Assembly (NCBI GenBank): GCA_947176485.1
Contig: CAMWQS010000025.1
Coordinates: 1 to 16,092 of the forward strand
DNA from: an uncultured Clostridia bacterium
GTDB taxonomy: Bacteria > Bacillota > Clostridia > Christensenellales > Borkfalkiaceae
Reading direction: 5' to 3'
DNA: 16,092 nt
Positions within the stretch are counted from its first letter, which is position 1, and every line of letters starts with the position of its first letter. The position numbers and the translations under genes were made by a program. The notes beneath the pieces were generated by a model. That model was not told where the DNA came from and ran no database searches. It saw nothing but the letters and a program-made list of their open reading frames with translations. Positions 6,831 through 14,581 of the stretch are shown in pieces.

Positions 6831-8177
6831 ATGAAAAAGATTTTTGCTCTTATTGCGGCGTCGTGCCTATCTGCAAGCGTACTTTTGTGCGGCTGTTCAC
6901 TTCCTTTCGGGGGCTCGAACGGCAGAGACGGTGTCGACGGCAAGAACGCTTCGGCGTACGATTATTACGAGCTTGCTAAATCTATTCCCGGCAACGAGAA
7001 TATGACGATTGACGAGTTTTTAAGAGAATACCTCAACTATTCTACGGAAGAGCTTGAGGAAGCGTTCGGCTTGCAGGCGAGCATAAACCGCTCGTTAAGG
7101 ACGGCGGTATCGATTGCCGCTCAGTTCAACGACGGCGGCACCTCGCTCGGCTCGGGCGTTATCGTTGATTTAAACAAGCAAAACGGCGACGCTTACGTCA
7201 TAACCAACTGCCACGTAATTTACAACGACGGCGGTTACGGCTTGCCTTATCCCAAGAATATATATCTTTATCTCTACGGTCAAGATACCGACTACAACGA
7301 CGACGATAACAGATTTAACGCTACCCTCGTGGGTTCTTCGATAACTTACGATATCGCGCTTTTAAAAGTAACGGGAAGCTCACTCTTGAAAAACAGCGCG
7401 GCGGAGGCAGCCAAGTTTGTCTCCGACGACGATATTTATTTGGGTGAGGACGTATACGCCATAGGCAACGCGGAAGGCCAAGGTATGTCGGCAGTCCGCG
7501 GCATAGTTACCAAGGATAGGGAGTCGGTTCCCCTCAATATCTCGGACAGATATGCGGGCTACGACAGATATACGAGGTATTATAACGTAATCCGCACGGA
7601 TGCGGCTGTCAACGAGGGTAACTCGGGCGGCGCGCTGTTCAACCGCAAGGGTGAAATAGTAGGTATAATAAACTCGAAGTCGGGCGACGATTTGGATAGT
7701 AACGGCAACCTCTTGGACGACGTCGACGGAATGAGCTACGCCATACCCGCAAGCGCGGTAAAAAGACTTTATCCGCTTATTAAGGAGAGCGGCAACGGCA
7801 ATTTAAACCGTGCGCACTTCGTGGCCCAAGACGACTTCAACAAAGCCGACGCAGGCAGCCTGAGCTCTCAAAACCAAATACAAGTTAAGTCAATTGCAAG
7901 CGCGTCTACTTGGGATTCCGCAAACGACCGCCTCGTCATCAACGAAAAGATAAACGTCGTAAGGGACTGTTACGGATTAAAAGCGGGCGACTTGATAACG
8001 CATATTAAAATCACGAGCGGCGGAACGGTGGTGGAGGATATGGACGTAAAACGCCTTTATCACTTGAACGACACCTTGCTTTCGGCTCGCCAAGGTCATA
8101 CGGTTGTATTCACCGTTTACCGTGGCAACGAACAAAAAGAAATTACCGCGCAAATGAATTTCTCAACTTTCGATTAA
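6831..8177 (+). CDS. S1C trypsin-like serine protease lipoprotein with PDZ-like domain (HtrA/DegP-like)
   Basis: Exported envelope protease, 448 aa. The signal peptide ends in lipobox LCGC with Cys22 as the lipidation site. A short collagen-like stretch (GRDGVDGKNAS, 31-41) and an acidic helical linker (about 42-80) lead to the protease domain, with His128 (TNCHV), Asp174 (YDIALLKV) and Ser265 (NEGNSGGAL): a complete catalytic triad. An Asp-rich insert (about 151-160, DTDYNDDDN) lies between His and Asp. Residues about 365-442 resemble a PDZ domain (GLKAGDLITHI ... TVVFTVYRGN). Typical bacterial HtrA proteins are transmembrane or periplasmic; here the anchor is a lipid. The ribosome site AAGGAA lies just before the ATG, 13 bases after the pyrophosphorylase gene. 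The role is probably quality control or processing at the cell surface. Confidence 0.92.
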   Translation: MKKIFALIAASCLSASVLLCGCSLPFGGSNGRDGVDGKNASAYDYYELAKSIPGNENMTIDEFLREYLNYSTEELEEAFGLQASINRSLRTAVSIAAQFNDGGTSLGSGVIVDLNKQNGDAYVITNCHVIYNDGGYGLPYPKNIYLYLYGQDTDYNDDDNRFNATLVGSSITYDIALLKVTGSSLLKNSAAEAAKFVSDDDIYLGEDVYAIGNAEGQGMSAVRGIVTKDRESVPLNISDRYAGYDRYTRYYNVIRTDAAVNEGNSGGALFNRKGEIVGIINSKSGDDLDSNGNLLDDVDGMSYAIPASAVKRLYPLIKESGNGNLNRAHFVAQDDFNKADAGSLSSQNQIQVKSIASASTWDSANDRLVINEKINVVRDCYGLKAGDLITHIKITSGGTVVEDMDVKRLYHLNDTLLSARQGHTVVFTVYRGNEQKEITAQMNFSTFD

Positions 8178-8224
8178 AATTTAGTGTATAGGCTATTACT
8201 TACGAAAACTACTTGGAGGCACTT

Positions 8225-9901
8225 ATGAAAAAATTTTTAGTAATACTTTTGTCGCTTATAGCTTGCGTTTGTACGGTCTTCGGACTTGTGGCTTGCGGCG
8301 GTGGCAGTGAAGGCGGTGAGGGTAACGGCACCGGTACGGGTACTGTCGGAGGCGGCAGCGGACCTATCGGAGGCGGCACTATCGAAACGCCCCTTCCTAC
8401 CGCGGCAGAGATAGTTGCGGCACGCAAAAGTGCCGTTGACGAAAAAGTGCAAGGCTACGATTTCGACCTTACCTTTACGGGCAACTTCAGCGTACTCGGA
8501 TTAGGCACCGCTCTTAGCGGAAAATACGACGGCTCTTACCGCTACGACGGCAACAGCGACAACGTAACCTTTAAGAGGACAACCAGTGGCGCACTTTTAG
8601 CTGATTCTACTTGCTACGTATTCACCGCGGGCGACAGCCGCATTAAAGCAACGATGGACGGAAACAACGTCAAAAAGCTCTCGGTTGAGATGCCCGAGGA
8701 CCAAGACATAACGATGGTCAATTTGCCTATCGTATCTATCGTCAACAACGTAAAAGAAAACAATATCAGCAATATTGCCGAACTTAAAAATTCTACGTAC
8801 GCTTACTCTTGCAAATTGGCTACGGGTGACGGTAACGTCTTGTATAAGGCGTTGGGCAAGGTATTCGAAAAGCTCGGAACTGGCGTTTCCTTCAAGGGAA
8901 TTACCTTAGCGGAAAATACGAGCACCCTCAAATTCAATTTGAAGGACGGCAAGCTCAACGATTTCAACCTCGGCTTCAAGTTCCAAATTGACGTAAAGGC
9001 AGTAAAAGTCGTTTTAAGCGTTGAATATTCCCAGAAGGGAAGCTTAACTACTATATCTTTACCTAACACCAGCGGTTTATTATATACAACGGCGGACGTG
9101 CAGAAGGAAGTAACCGCAATAAACGCGGCTATCGACGATTTAAAGGACGACCCCGTATATTCACTTGATTTAACTGCTAAAAACGAGTTTGACCCCGGAT
9201 GGAATAAAACCGCCATCGTAGACAGCTACACGGCGAGAATGTATAAAAAGACGGTAGACGACGTTGCCTGGTTTAACCATTCCTATTATTACAAAGCGCA
9301 CAGCGAAACTGCCGGCAAGGAAACTTATAAGTACACCCTCGGCAACGTGAACGGAACGGATGAAGACAACCAAGGAACTTGGCTCATTTCCCGTAAATCT
9401 TCAAACACGCAAACGAAGGTTGAAAACGTTACCGCGGACACGCAGTTTGACTTTTTAACCTCTATGATTAAGCAGAATGCAAGCGAAATCGACTGCATCA
9501 AAAAGCAGACGAGCGGAACGGCCACTACTTATACCGTAAACCTCGGCAAATCCGCAACGCAAAGCGTTCAGCAGAAAATTATCGACATGATTAACACGAA
9601 CGAGTATGGCGACGTAATCGAAGTAAACAACTACTTCAACGACGAGAATATCGTAAAAGACGCAATTATCAAAATCGTGTTGACTGACGGGAAAATTTCT
9701 TCGATTACTTGCGAAACCGAGCTTTGCTATAACCCCATTGCCGGCGACTGGACGGAGTACAATATAACTCTGAATAACAAAATCGAATTGAAAGTGAACG
9801 ATAATTTGAAGAAAGCTCAAGACTACGTGCTTCCTACAAAGGTTAAAGGAACTTTAGGTTGGGGCAAGAACCTGAACGACAGCGAATATTACATACTTTA
9901 A
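8225..9901 (+). CDS. Large unrecognised lipoprotein, apparently two tandem beta-rich domains
   Basis: 558-aa secreted lipoprotein. The lipobox LVAC places the lipidated Cys at 24; a Gly/Thr/Ser-rich spacer (25-52) follows. I do not recognise a named family. Two halves (about 60-285 and 295-540) look related. Each opens with an Ala-rich helix and a YDFDLTFTG / YSLDLTAKN strand, then contains an STYAYSCKL / TATTYTVNL strand with a following helix (VLYKALGKVFEK / SVQQKIIDMIN), and a LKDGKLNDFNLGF / LTDGKISSITCETEL strand pair. This layout resembles LolA/LppX-type lipid-binding half-barrels, which is inference. The start is the ATG at 8225, five bases after GGAGG; an in-frame TTG at 8213 lies upstream of that ribosome site. 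It is 47 bases after the protease gene with no clear promoter between, so probably the last gene of that operon. A strong terminator follows. Confidence 0.85.
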   Translation: MKKFLVILLSLIACVCTVFGLVACGGGSEGGEGNGTGTGTVGGGSGPIGGGTIETPLPTAAEIVAARKSAVDEKVQGYDFDLTFTGNFSVLGLGTALSGKYDGSYRYDGNSDNVTFKRTTSGALLADSTCYVFTAGDSRIKATMDGNNVKKLSVEMPEDQDITMVNLPIVSIVNNVKENNISNIAELKNSTYAYSCKLATGDGNVLYKALGKVFEKLGTGVSFKGITLAENTSTLKFNLKDGKLNDFNLGFKFQIDVKAVKVVLSVEYSQKGSLTTISLPNTSGLLYTTADVQKEVTAINAAIDDLKDDPVYSLDLTAKNEFDPGWNKTAIVDSYTARMYKKTVDDVAWFNHSYYYKAHSETAGKETYKYTLGNVNGTDEDNQGTWLISRKSSNTQTKVENVTADTQFDFLTSMIKQNASEIDCIKKQTSGTATTYTVNLGKSATQSVQQKIIDMINTNEYGDVIEVNNYFNDENIVKDAIIKIVLTDGKISSITCETELCYNPIAGDWTEYNITLNNKIELKVNDNLKKAQDYVLPTKVKGTLGWGKNLNDSEYYIL

Positions 9902-9916
9902 GATTTTTAATAATAT

Positions 9917-9955
9917 AAAAGCCCTCGGCACAACAGCCGGGGGCTTTTTATTTTA
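9917..9955. terminator. Bidirectional terminator between the lipoprotein gene and metA
   Basis: 13-bp stem AAAAGCCCTCGGC / GCCGGGGGCTTTT (one G-U pair) with a 6-base ACAACA loop, followed by a T-rich tail TTTTTATTTTA on the plus strand. On the minus strand the A-run preceding the stem supplies CTTTTATATTATT, so it can end both converging transcripts. Confidence 0.88.
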
Positions 9956-10879
9956 TCAATTATCAATAGAAGAAATGTCGTAAGGGGTAACCTGGTAAAC
10001 GTAGTAGTTAAGCCAGTTTATGTAGAAAAGATTTGCAGTGGAGGTCCAATTCATTTTAACCTCAGTCAAGTCCTTGTCCGCAAAATAGTTTACGGGCGGT
10101 TTGATGTCCAGCCCCGCTTTAACGTCGCGCTCGTACTCGTTTTTAAGCGTGTATCTGTCGTACTCCATATGCCCCGTAACGAACACTTGGCGGTTGTCCG
10201 TGCTCTTTATAATGGACGCGCCCGCCTTCTTGGAATAGGCAAGAATTTTCAGCCCGCTTATATTTAAAATATCCTTCGCGTAAATAATCGTGTGGCGGGA
10301 GTGCGGCATATGGAACTCGTCCGATATCCCGCGCATAAGCGGCTCGGTAACGCCGTCGCGTATGCGCTGATGCGCGAATATGCCGAAGCACTTTTCCTTT
10401 AAGGCGTGCTTTTTAATGCCGTAAAAATGGTAAAGCGCGGCTTGCGCCCCCCAGCAAATAAATATAGTGGAGGTAACGTTGCTTTTCGTCCAGTCAAAAA
10501 TTTCCTGAAGCTCTTTCCAGTACGCAACCTTTTCAAACGCCATATTTTCAAGGGGCGCGCCCGTTATTATCATGCCGTCGAACTTTTTCCCCTTAACCTC
10601 GTCAAATGTTTTATAGAACTTGTCCAAATGGCTCTTGTCAACGTGCGTTGCGTTGTAGGTTGAAGTTTTTATAAGCGTGATATTAACTTGCAACGGCGAG
10701 TTCGAAAGTAAACGCATAAACTGCGTTTCCGTCGTTTCCTTCGTCGGCATAAGGTTCAAAATTGCAATCTCGATAGGGCGGATATTCTGTGCAACCGCCC
10801 TTTCCTTATCCATAACGAAAATTCTCTCGCCGGTAAGTATTTTATAAGCTGGTATGTCTTTGTCAATTACTATGGGCAT
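9956..10879 (-). CDS. metA: Homoserine O-acetyltransferase (MetA/HTS family)
   Basis: First committed step of methionine synthesis: acylation of homoserine in the cytoplasm. The 307 aa equal the usual MetA length. Conserved residues are Lys47 (LMPTK), the nucleophile Cys142 in ICWGAQAALYHFYG, His237 and Glu239 in GHMEYD, and HMPHSRH near 190. The acyl-CoA choice in this family has been linked to position 111: Gly gives succinyl-CoA (E. coli) and Glu gives acetyl-CoA (Bacillus cereus type). Here position 111 is Glu (TGAPLENM), so the product should be O-acetylhomoserine, which fits the MetY gene just upstream. The start ATG overlaps the metY stop by one base (TAATG), with GGAGA upstream inside metY, indicating translational coupling. 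A Met-terminal ribosome site and family N-terminus (MPIVIDKDIPAY) support this start. Confidence 0.95.
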   Translation of the reverse strand: MPIVIDKDIPAYKILTGERIFVMDKERAVAQNIRPIEIAILNLMPTKETTETQFMRLLSNSPLQVNITLIKTSTYNATHVDKSHLDKFYKTFDEVKGKKFDGMIITGAPLENMAFEKVAYWKELQEIFDWTKSNVTSTIFICWGAQAALYHFYGIKKHALKEKCFGIFAHQRIRDGVTEPLMRGISDEFHMPHSRHTIIYAKDILNISGLKILAYSKKAGASIIKSTDNRQVFVTGHMEYDRYTLKNEYERDVKAGLDIKPPVNYFADKDLTEVKMNWTSTANLFYINWLNYYVYQVTPYDISSIDN

Positions 10880-12150
10880 TAAACTTTCTCCAATGCTTGC
10901 TCTAAGTCGGCGATTATATCGTCGGCGTTTTCAATGCCGACCGAAAGCCTTACAAGGTTGTGCGGTACGCCCGCCGCCTTCAAATCTTCTTCAGAAAGCT
11001 GTCTGTGAGTGGTGGACGCAGGGTGCAAAACGCAGCTTCTTACGTCCGCAACGTGCGTCTCTTGGGTAATAAGCTGTAACGCTTCCATAAAGATTGCGCA
11101 CTTCTCGGTGCTGCCCTTAATACCGAAGCTCATCATGCCGCCTTGTCCGTTAGGCATATACTTCATAGCAAGCTTGTGGTACTTGTTATCGGGAAGCGAG
11201 GGGTGGTTTATCCACTCTATTTTAGGGTGCTTTTTAAGGTAAGCCGCAACCTTCTTCGCGTTCTCGCTATGCCTTTCCATTCTGAGTGCAAGCGTGTCGC
11301 TGCCTATGTAGGATATAAATCCGTTCTGCGGACTCATAATTGCGCCGAAGTCGCGTATCATCTGTGCACGGCACTTCGTTCCGAAAGCAACGGGCAAATC
11401 AGCGTAAACCAATCCGTGATAGCTTTCGTCGGGTTCGTTAAAGGAAGGATAGCGTTTGTTTCCCTTAAACTCGAAATTTCCCAAGTCTACGATAACGCCG
11501 CCCAAAGCCGCCGCGTGTCCGTCAAGATACTTTGACGAAGAATGTATTATAAGGTGCGCACCCCATTCCTTGGGACGGCACAAAATAGGCGTTGCAAGCG
11601 TGTTGTCAACCGCAAACAAAACGCCGTACTTCTTCGCAATTTTCGCAATCTTTTCAAAGTCCAAAACGACGATGGCGGGATTTGCAACCGTTTCCGTGAA
11701 AATCATTTTGGTCTTATCGTCAATCAGCTTTTCGATTTCCTCGGCGGGCGCGTCGGGGTCGAAAAATCTGCACTCTATGCCAAGCTTTGGAAGGGTGGTC
11801 GAAAACAGATTATAAGTTCCGCCGTAAACTGCCGACGACGAAAGAATGTTATCGCCCGAGCCCGCAACGGTGAAAATCGCAAGCGAAGTGGCGGACATAC
11901 CCGAAGCGCAGCCTATACCGCAAACGCCGCCTTCAAGCGCGGCAACCTTGCCTTCGAACGCCGCAACCGTGGGGTTGGCAAGACGGGAGTAGAAGTACCC
12001 GTCGCTTTTCAAATCGAAAAGGTCAGCCATTTCCTGCGTTTTGGGGTAGAAGTAAGTGGTGGACTGTGAAATAGGCGGAATTCTCGCCTCGCCCGATTTG
12101 GGCGAATAGCCCGCTTGTACGCATAAAGTATCCAGTTTATAATTTTTCAT
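10879..12150 (-). CDS. metY: O-acetylhomoserine sulfhydrylase (MetY-type PLP enzyme)
   Basis: Cys/Met-metabolism PLP enzyme that converts O-acetylhomoserine plus sulfide into homocysteine and acetate. The 423 aa match the usual MetY length (about 425-430), longer than cystathionine gamma-synthase (about 380-390). Seen: TLCVQAGY and PPISQSTTY at the N-terminus, YSRLANPTVAAFE (54-66), the ASGMSA cofactor-phosphate loop (82-87), VDNTLATPI (181-189), and the PLP lysine Lys207 in HSSSKYLDGH; then the long insertion around YPSFNEPDESYHG typical of MetY, and RLSVGIENADDIIADL at the end. A methionine gamma-lyase reading is less likely given the length, the insertion and the metA neighbour. ATG follows GAGG by about five bases, 15 bases after the smpB stop, so it is cotranscribed with smpB; it overlaps metA by one base. 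Confidence 0.93.
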   Translation of the reverse strand: MKNYKLDTLCVQAGYSPKSGEARIPPISQSTTYFYPKTQEMADLFDLKSDGYFYSRLANPTVAAFEGKVAALEGGVCGIGCASGMSATSLAIFTVAGSGDNILSSSAVYGGTYNLFSTTLPKLGIECRFFDPDAPAEEIEKLIDDKTKMIFTETVANPAIVVLDFEKIAKIAKKYGVLFAVDNTLATPILCRPKEWGAHLIIHSSSKYLDGHAAALGGVIVDLGNFEFKGNKRYPSFNEPDESYHGLVYADLPVAFGTKCRAQMIRDFGAIMSPQNGFISYIGSDTLALRMERHSENAKKVAAYLKKHPKIEWINHPSLPDNKYHKLAMKYMPNGQGGMMSFGIKGSTEKCAIFMEALQLITQETHVADVRSCVLHPASTTHRQLSEEDLKAAGVPHNLVRLSVGIENADDIIADLEQALEKV

Positions 12151-12165
12151 AAAAACCTCGTAAGT

Positions 12166-12615
12166 TTATCTATACTGTTTAATCTCTCTGTCAAGTGCGC
12201 GTTTTTGGTCTCTCTCCGCAATCGTGCGCTTTTTGTCGTAGTTCTGCTTGCCCTTGCAAAGCGCAATTTCAACCTTGACGAGCGCGCCCGAAAAATACAG
12301 CTGAAGGGGCACTATGGTGTAACCCTTTTCGTTCACCTTGCCCGCAAGCCGCGCAATTTCCGACTTGTGCATCAGTAGCTTTCTGTCGCGCTTAGAATCC
12401 TTTGAATTAAACGCACCCGCCTTGTCGTAAACGGGTATATGCAGATTTTTAAGGGTCAGCTCACCGCCGCGAAGAAGGCAAAAGCTGTCCTTCAAATTGC
12501 AGTTGCCCTGCCTTAGCTGCTTAACTTCCGCACCTTCCAAAACTATTCCCGCCTCAAATTTTTCCAAAACGAAATACTCGTAAAGGGCGTACTTGTTATA
12601 AGCAATCTGCTTCAT
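12166..12615 (-). CDS. smpB: SsrA (tmRNA)-binding protein SmpB
   Basis: Partner of tmRNA in trans-translation: brings tmRNA to stalled ribosomes. At 149 aa it is near the usual 150-160. Seen: VLEGAEVKQLRQGNCNLKDSF (about 25-45), KDSKRDRKLLMHKSEI, GYTIVPLQLYFSGALVKVEIALCKGK, then YDKK and the basic C-terminal tail ending REIKQYR. Lies 40 bases after rnr in a secG-rnr-smpB order common in Bacillota. No tmRNA (ssrA) gene is seen in the window. The ATG has no well-placed ribosome site (GAAGG lies about 12 bases upstream), but a -10-like TATAAT lies immediately upstream. In another frame the ATG seven bases before it runs into a stop after two codons. Confidence 0.96.
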   Translation of the reverse strand: MKQIAYNKYALYEYFVLEKFEAGIVLEGAEVKQLRQGNCNLKDSFCLLRGGELTLKNLHIPVYDKAGAFNSKDSKRDRKLLMHKSEIARLAGKVNEKGYTIVPLQLYFSGALVKVEIALCKGKQNYDKKRTIAERDQKRALDREIKQYR

Positions 12616-12621
12616 AAATTC

Positions 12622-12650
12622 ATTATACCTTCATCGGGTTCAAATAGCAA
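12622..12650 (-). promoter_or_regulatory. Possible internal promoter directly before smpB
   Basis: On the minus strand: TTGCTA (12645-12650, 4 of 6), a 17-base spacer, then TATAAT (12622-12627, perfect). The predicted start (about 12615) would coincide with the A of the smpB ATG, giving a leaderless smpB-metY-metA mRNA. Sequence-only prediction. Confidence 0.45.
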
Positions 12651-12655
12651 ATTTT

Positions 12656-14569
12656 TTAAACTATAAGTTTAAACAGAACCTTCATTCTGCCAAGGTCGCA
12701 GTCCGCAACCTTAACCTTCACCTTGCCGCCCAGCTTAAAAGTAAACTTCGCGCCCGCCAAAGTGAATTTTTCTTCATAGTATTTATAGCTGTCTTTGGGC
12801 AAATCTTCCAAGGGGATAAGCCCCTCAACCGTGTTGTCAAGCTCCGCGAATATCCCGAAGGAGGTAACGCCCGAAATAACCGCGTCGTATTCCTCGCTAA
12901 GCCTCTCCGCCATAAAATACAGCTTGTACAAATCGTCAACCTTACGCTCGCATTCGTCGGCGACGCGCTCTCGTGCCGAGCAGTCTACGCCCGCGTCGTG
13001 CGCAAAGCTTTTAAGTTTATCGAACTTTTTCCCTTCCAAAACCGCCTTCAAAGCACGGTGCACGAAAAGGTCGGGATAGCGGCGGATAGGGGAAGTAAAG
13101 TGGCAGTAACACTCCGAAGCCAGTCCGAAGTGCCCCTTGTTTTCTTCCGAATACCTCGCCTTCTGCATCGACCTGAGCATTACCTTATTCACCACCGAAT
13201 AAAAGGGCTTGTCCTCAACGGTGTTTAAAATCTTTTGAAAATCAAGCGGCTCCAAATCGTCGCAGTCGCACCTGACCTTAACGCCCAAATCTTTCAAAAA
13301 CGCAAAAAACGCGTTAGCCTTTTCGGGTACGGGTTGCTCGTGAATACGGTACAGGCAAGGCGCGCCCTTGCTTTGCAAAAACTCCGCAACCGCCTCGTTT
13401 GCGGAAATCATAAACTGCTCTATTATGCGTTGGGAAACGGTGCGCTCAGCGGGCGGAATAACTATCTCGCCCTCGTCGTTTACGTAAATATGCGCCTCTT
13501 TCACGTCAAGGTTGACAGAACCCAGCCTTTCGCGCCGACTTTCCATAGCAAGGCAAAGGGACTGCATATCAGCCGCAACTTCCACCAAATCGGGGTACTT
13601 GTCGCACGCTTCTTTTTCGCCGTCTAAAAGTGCGGTAATTTCGGTGTAGGTGGTGCGGTGTCGGCTACGAATGACGCTTTTGCAAATCTTGTAATCAAGC
13701 CGCTCGCCCTCGGGCGTAAAGGTCATAATACAGCTCATCGCGTATCTGTCCTCGCCCTCGTTAAGTGAACACGCCCCGTTTGAAAGCTCCTTCGGCAGCA
13801 TCGGCAACACGCGGTCGGGGAAGTAGACGCTCGTCCCGCGCCCGTACGCGTCGTTGTCAAGTGCCGTGCCCGGTTTTACGTAATGGCTTACGTCGGCAAT
13901 ATGCACCCCAAGAACATAGTTCTTGCCCTTGCGTTCTAATGATACGCCGTCGTCGATATCGCGGGTGTCCTCGCCGTCGATGGTAATAATCAGCTTGTCT
14001 CTGAAATCTTCCCTAACGCCCAAAACGACTTTCTCTTTGGCAACCTCGCGTGCCTCCGCAAGTACGGGTTCGGGGAATTCTTCCTCCAAATTATAGGCGC
14101 GGATAATTGAAATTTCTTCGGCTTCAAGCTCGCCGCCCTCGCCCAAAATCTCGATAATTTCCCCGCCGGGTGCCTTGTTTTGGGGATAGGAGGTGATTTT
14201 GCACACAACCTTGTCGTTGTTCCTTGCGCCCGCCGAGAGTGTAAGCGGCACGAATATTTCCGGCTGTTTGGGGTTGTCGGGGTAAACGCAGGCGTTGTTT
14301 CCTTTCCGTGCGAAGGTGCCGATAACGGTTTCACTTCCGCGCTCCAAAATTCTTATTATATACGCCTCGTCCTGCGTGCCCTTAACGTGTGCCGCAAGCA
14401 CCTTGTCGTCGTGGTAAGCTCCGTTCACCGAGTGGCGGGGCACGAAAAAATCGTGCCCAACCGTTTCGTCGTCGGGTATAATAAATACGTAGCTTTTGCC
14501 GCTGCCCTGCACGGTGCCCGTAAATTTTTTATCCTTTTGGTTTTTTAAAATTTCGCGTTTATATTTCAT
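12656..14569 (-). CDS. rnr: Ribonuclease R (RNase II/R family), short N-terminus
   Basis: 3'-5' exoribonuclease that degrades structured RNA and works with SmpB/tmRNA in clearing stalled messages. 637 aa: two N-terminal OB/cold-shock-like domains (about 15-75 and 80-145), the RNB catalytic domain (about 185-510), and a C-terminal S1 domain (about 562-634). Metal ligands by alignment to RNase II: Asp198, Asp204, Asp206, Asp207 in TIDGEDTRDIDDGVSL. The RNB signature HFTSPIRRYPDLFVHR spans 490-505. Usual RNase R proteins of Bacillota are 700-800 aa; this one lacks the N-terminal winged-helix and the Lys-rich C-terminal tail. An in-frame stop 27 bases before the ATG rules out a longer start. There is no clear ribosome site. 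It is 53 bases after secG with a hairpin between. Confidence 0.94.
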   Translation of the reverse strand: MKYKREILKNQKDKKFTGTVQGSGKSYVFIIPDDETVGHDFFVPRHSVNGAYHDDKVLAAHVKGTQDEAYIIRILERGSETVIGTFARKGNNACVYPDNPKQPEIFVPLTLSAGARNNDKVVCKITSYPQNKAPGGEIIEILGEGGELEAEEISIIRAYNLEEEFPEPVLAEAREVAKEKVVLGVREDFRDKLIITIDGEDTRDIDDGVSLERKGKNYVLGVHIADVSHYVKPGTALDNDAYGRGTSVYFPDRVLPMLPKELSNGACSLNEGEDRYAMSCIMTFTPEGERLDYKICKSVIRSRHRTTYTEITALLDGEKEACDKYPDLVEVAADMQSLCLAMESRRERLGSVNLDVKEAHIYVNDEGEIVIPPAERTVSQRIIEQFMISANEAVAEFLQSKGAPCLYRIHEQPVPEKANAFFAFLKDLGVKVRCDCDDLEPLDFQKILNTVEDKPFYSVVNKVMLRSMQKARYSEENKGHFGLASECYCHFTSPIRRYPDLFVHRALKAVLEGKKFDKLKSFAHDAGVDCSARERVADECERKVDDLYKLYFMAERLSEEYDAVISGVTSFGIFAELDNTVEGLIPLEDLPKDSYKYYEEKFTLAGAKFTFKLGGKVKVKVADCDLGRMKVLFKLIV

Positions 14570-14581
14570 AAGTACTAAAAT

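Noticed and set aside
8213..8224. TTG start for the lipoprotein gene
   Set aside because: It lies at or before the GGAGG ribosome site; the ATG at 8225 gives a proper signal peptide with correct spacing.
8287..8382. Gly-rich coding stretch as a DNA repeat array or phage coat-type linker
   Set aside because: It is simply the flexible spacer after the lipidated cysteine; the units are irregular and fit common lipoprotein linkers.
11542..12069. Open frame of 175 codons on the plus strand
   Set aside because: Lies wholly antisense to metY, with low-complexity basic composition and no ribosome site; a shadow of the real gene.
12151..12165. SAM riboswitch or T-box before metY
   Set aside because: Only 15 bases separate smpB and metY, and these are taken up by the ribosome site.
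12616..12655. tmRNA (ssrA) gene beside smpB
   Set aside because: The spacer is 40 bases; no tmRNA-like acceptor stem or tag frame is seen there or elsewhere in the window.
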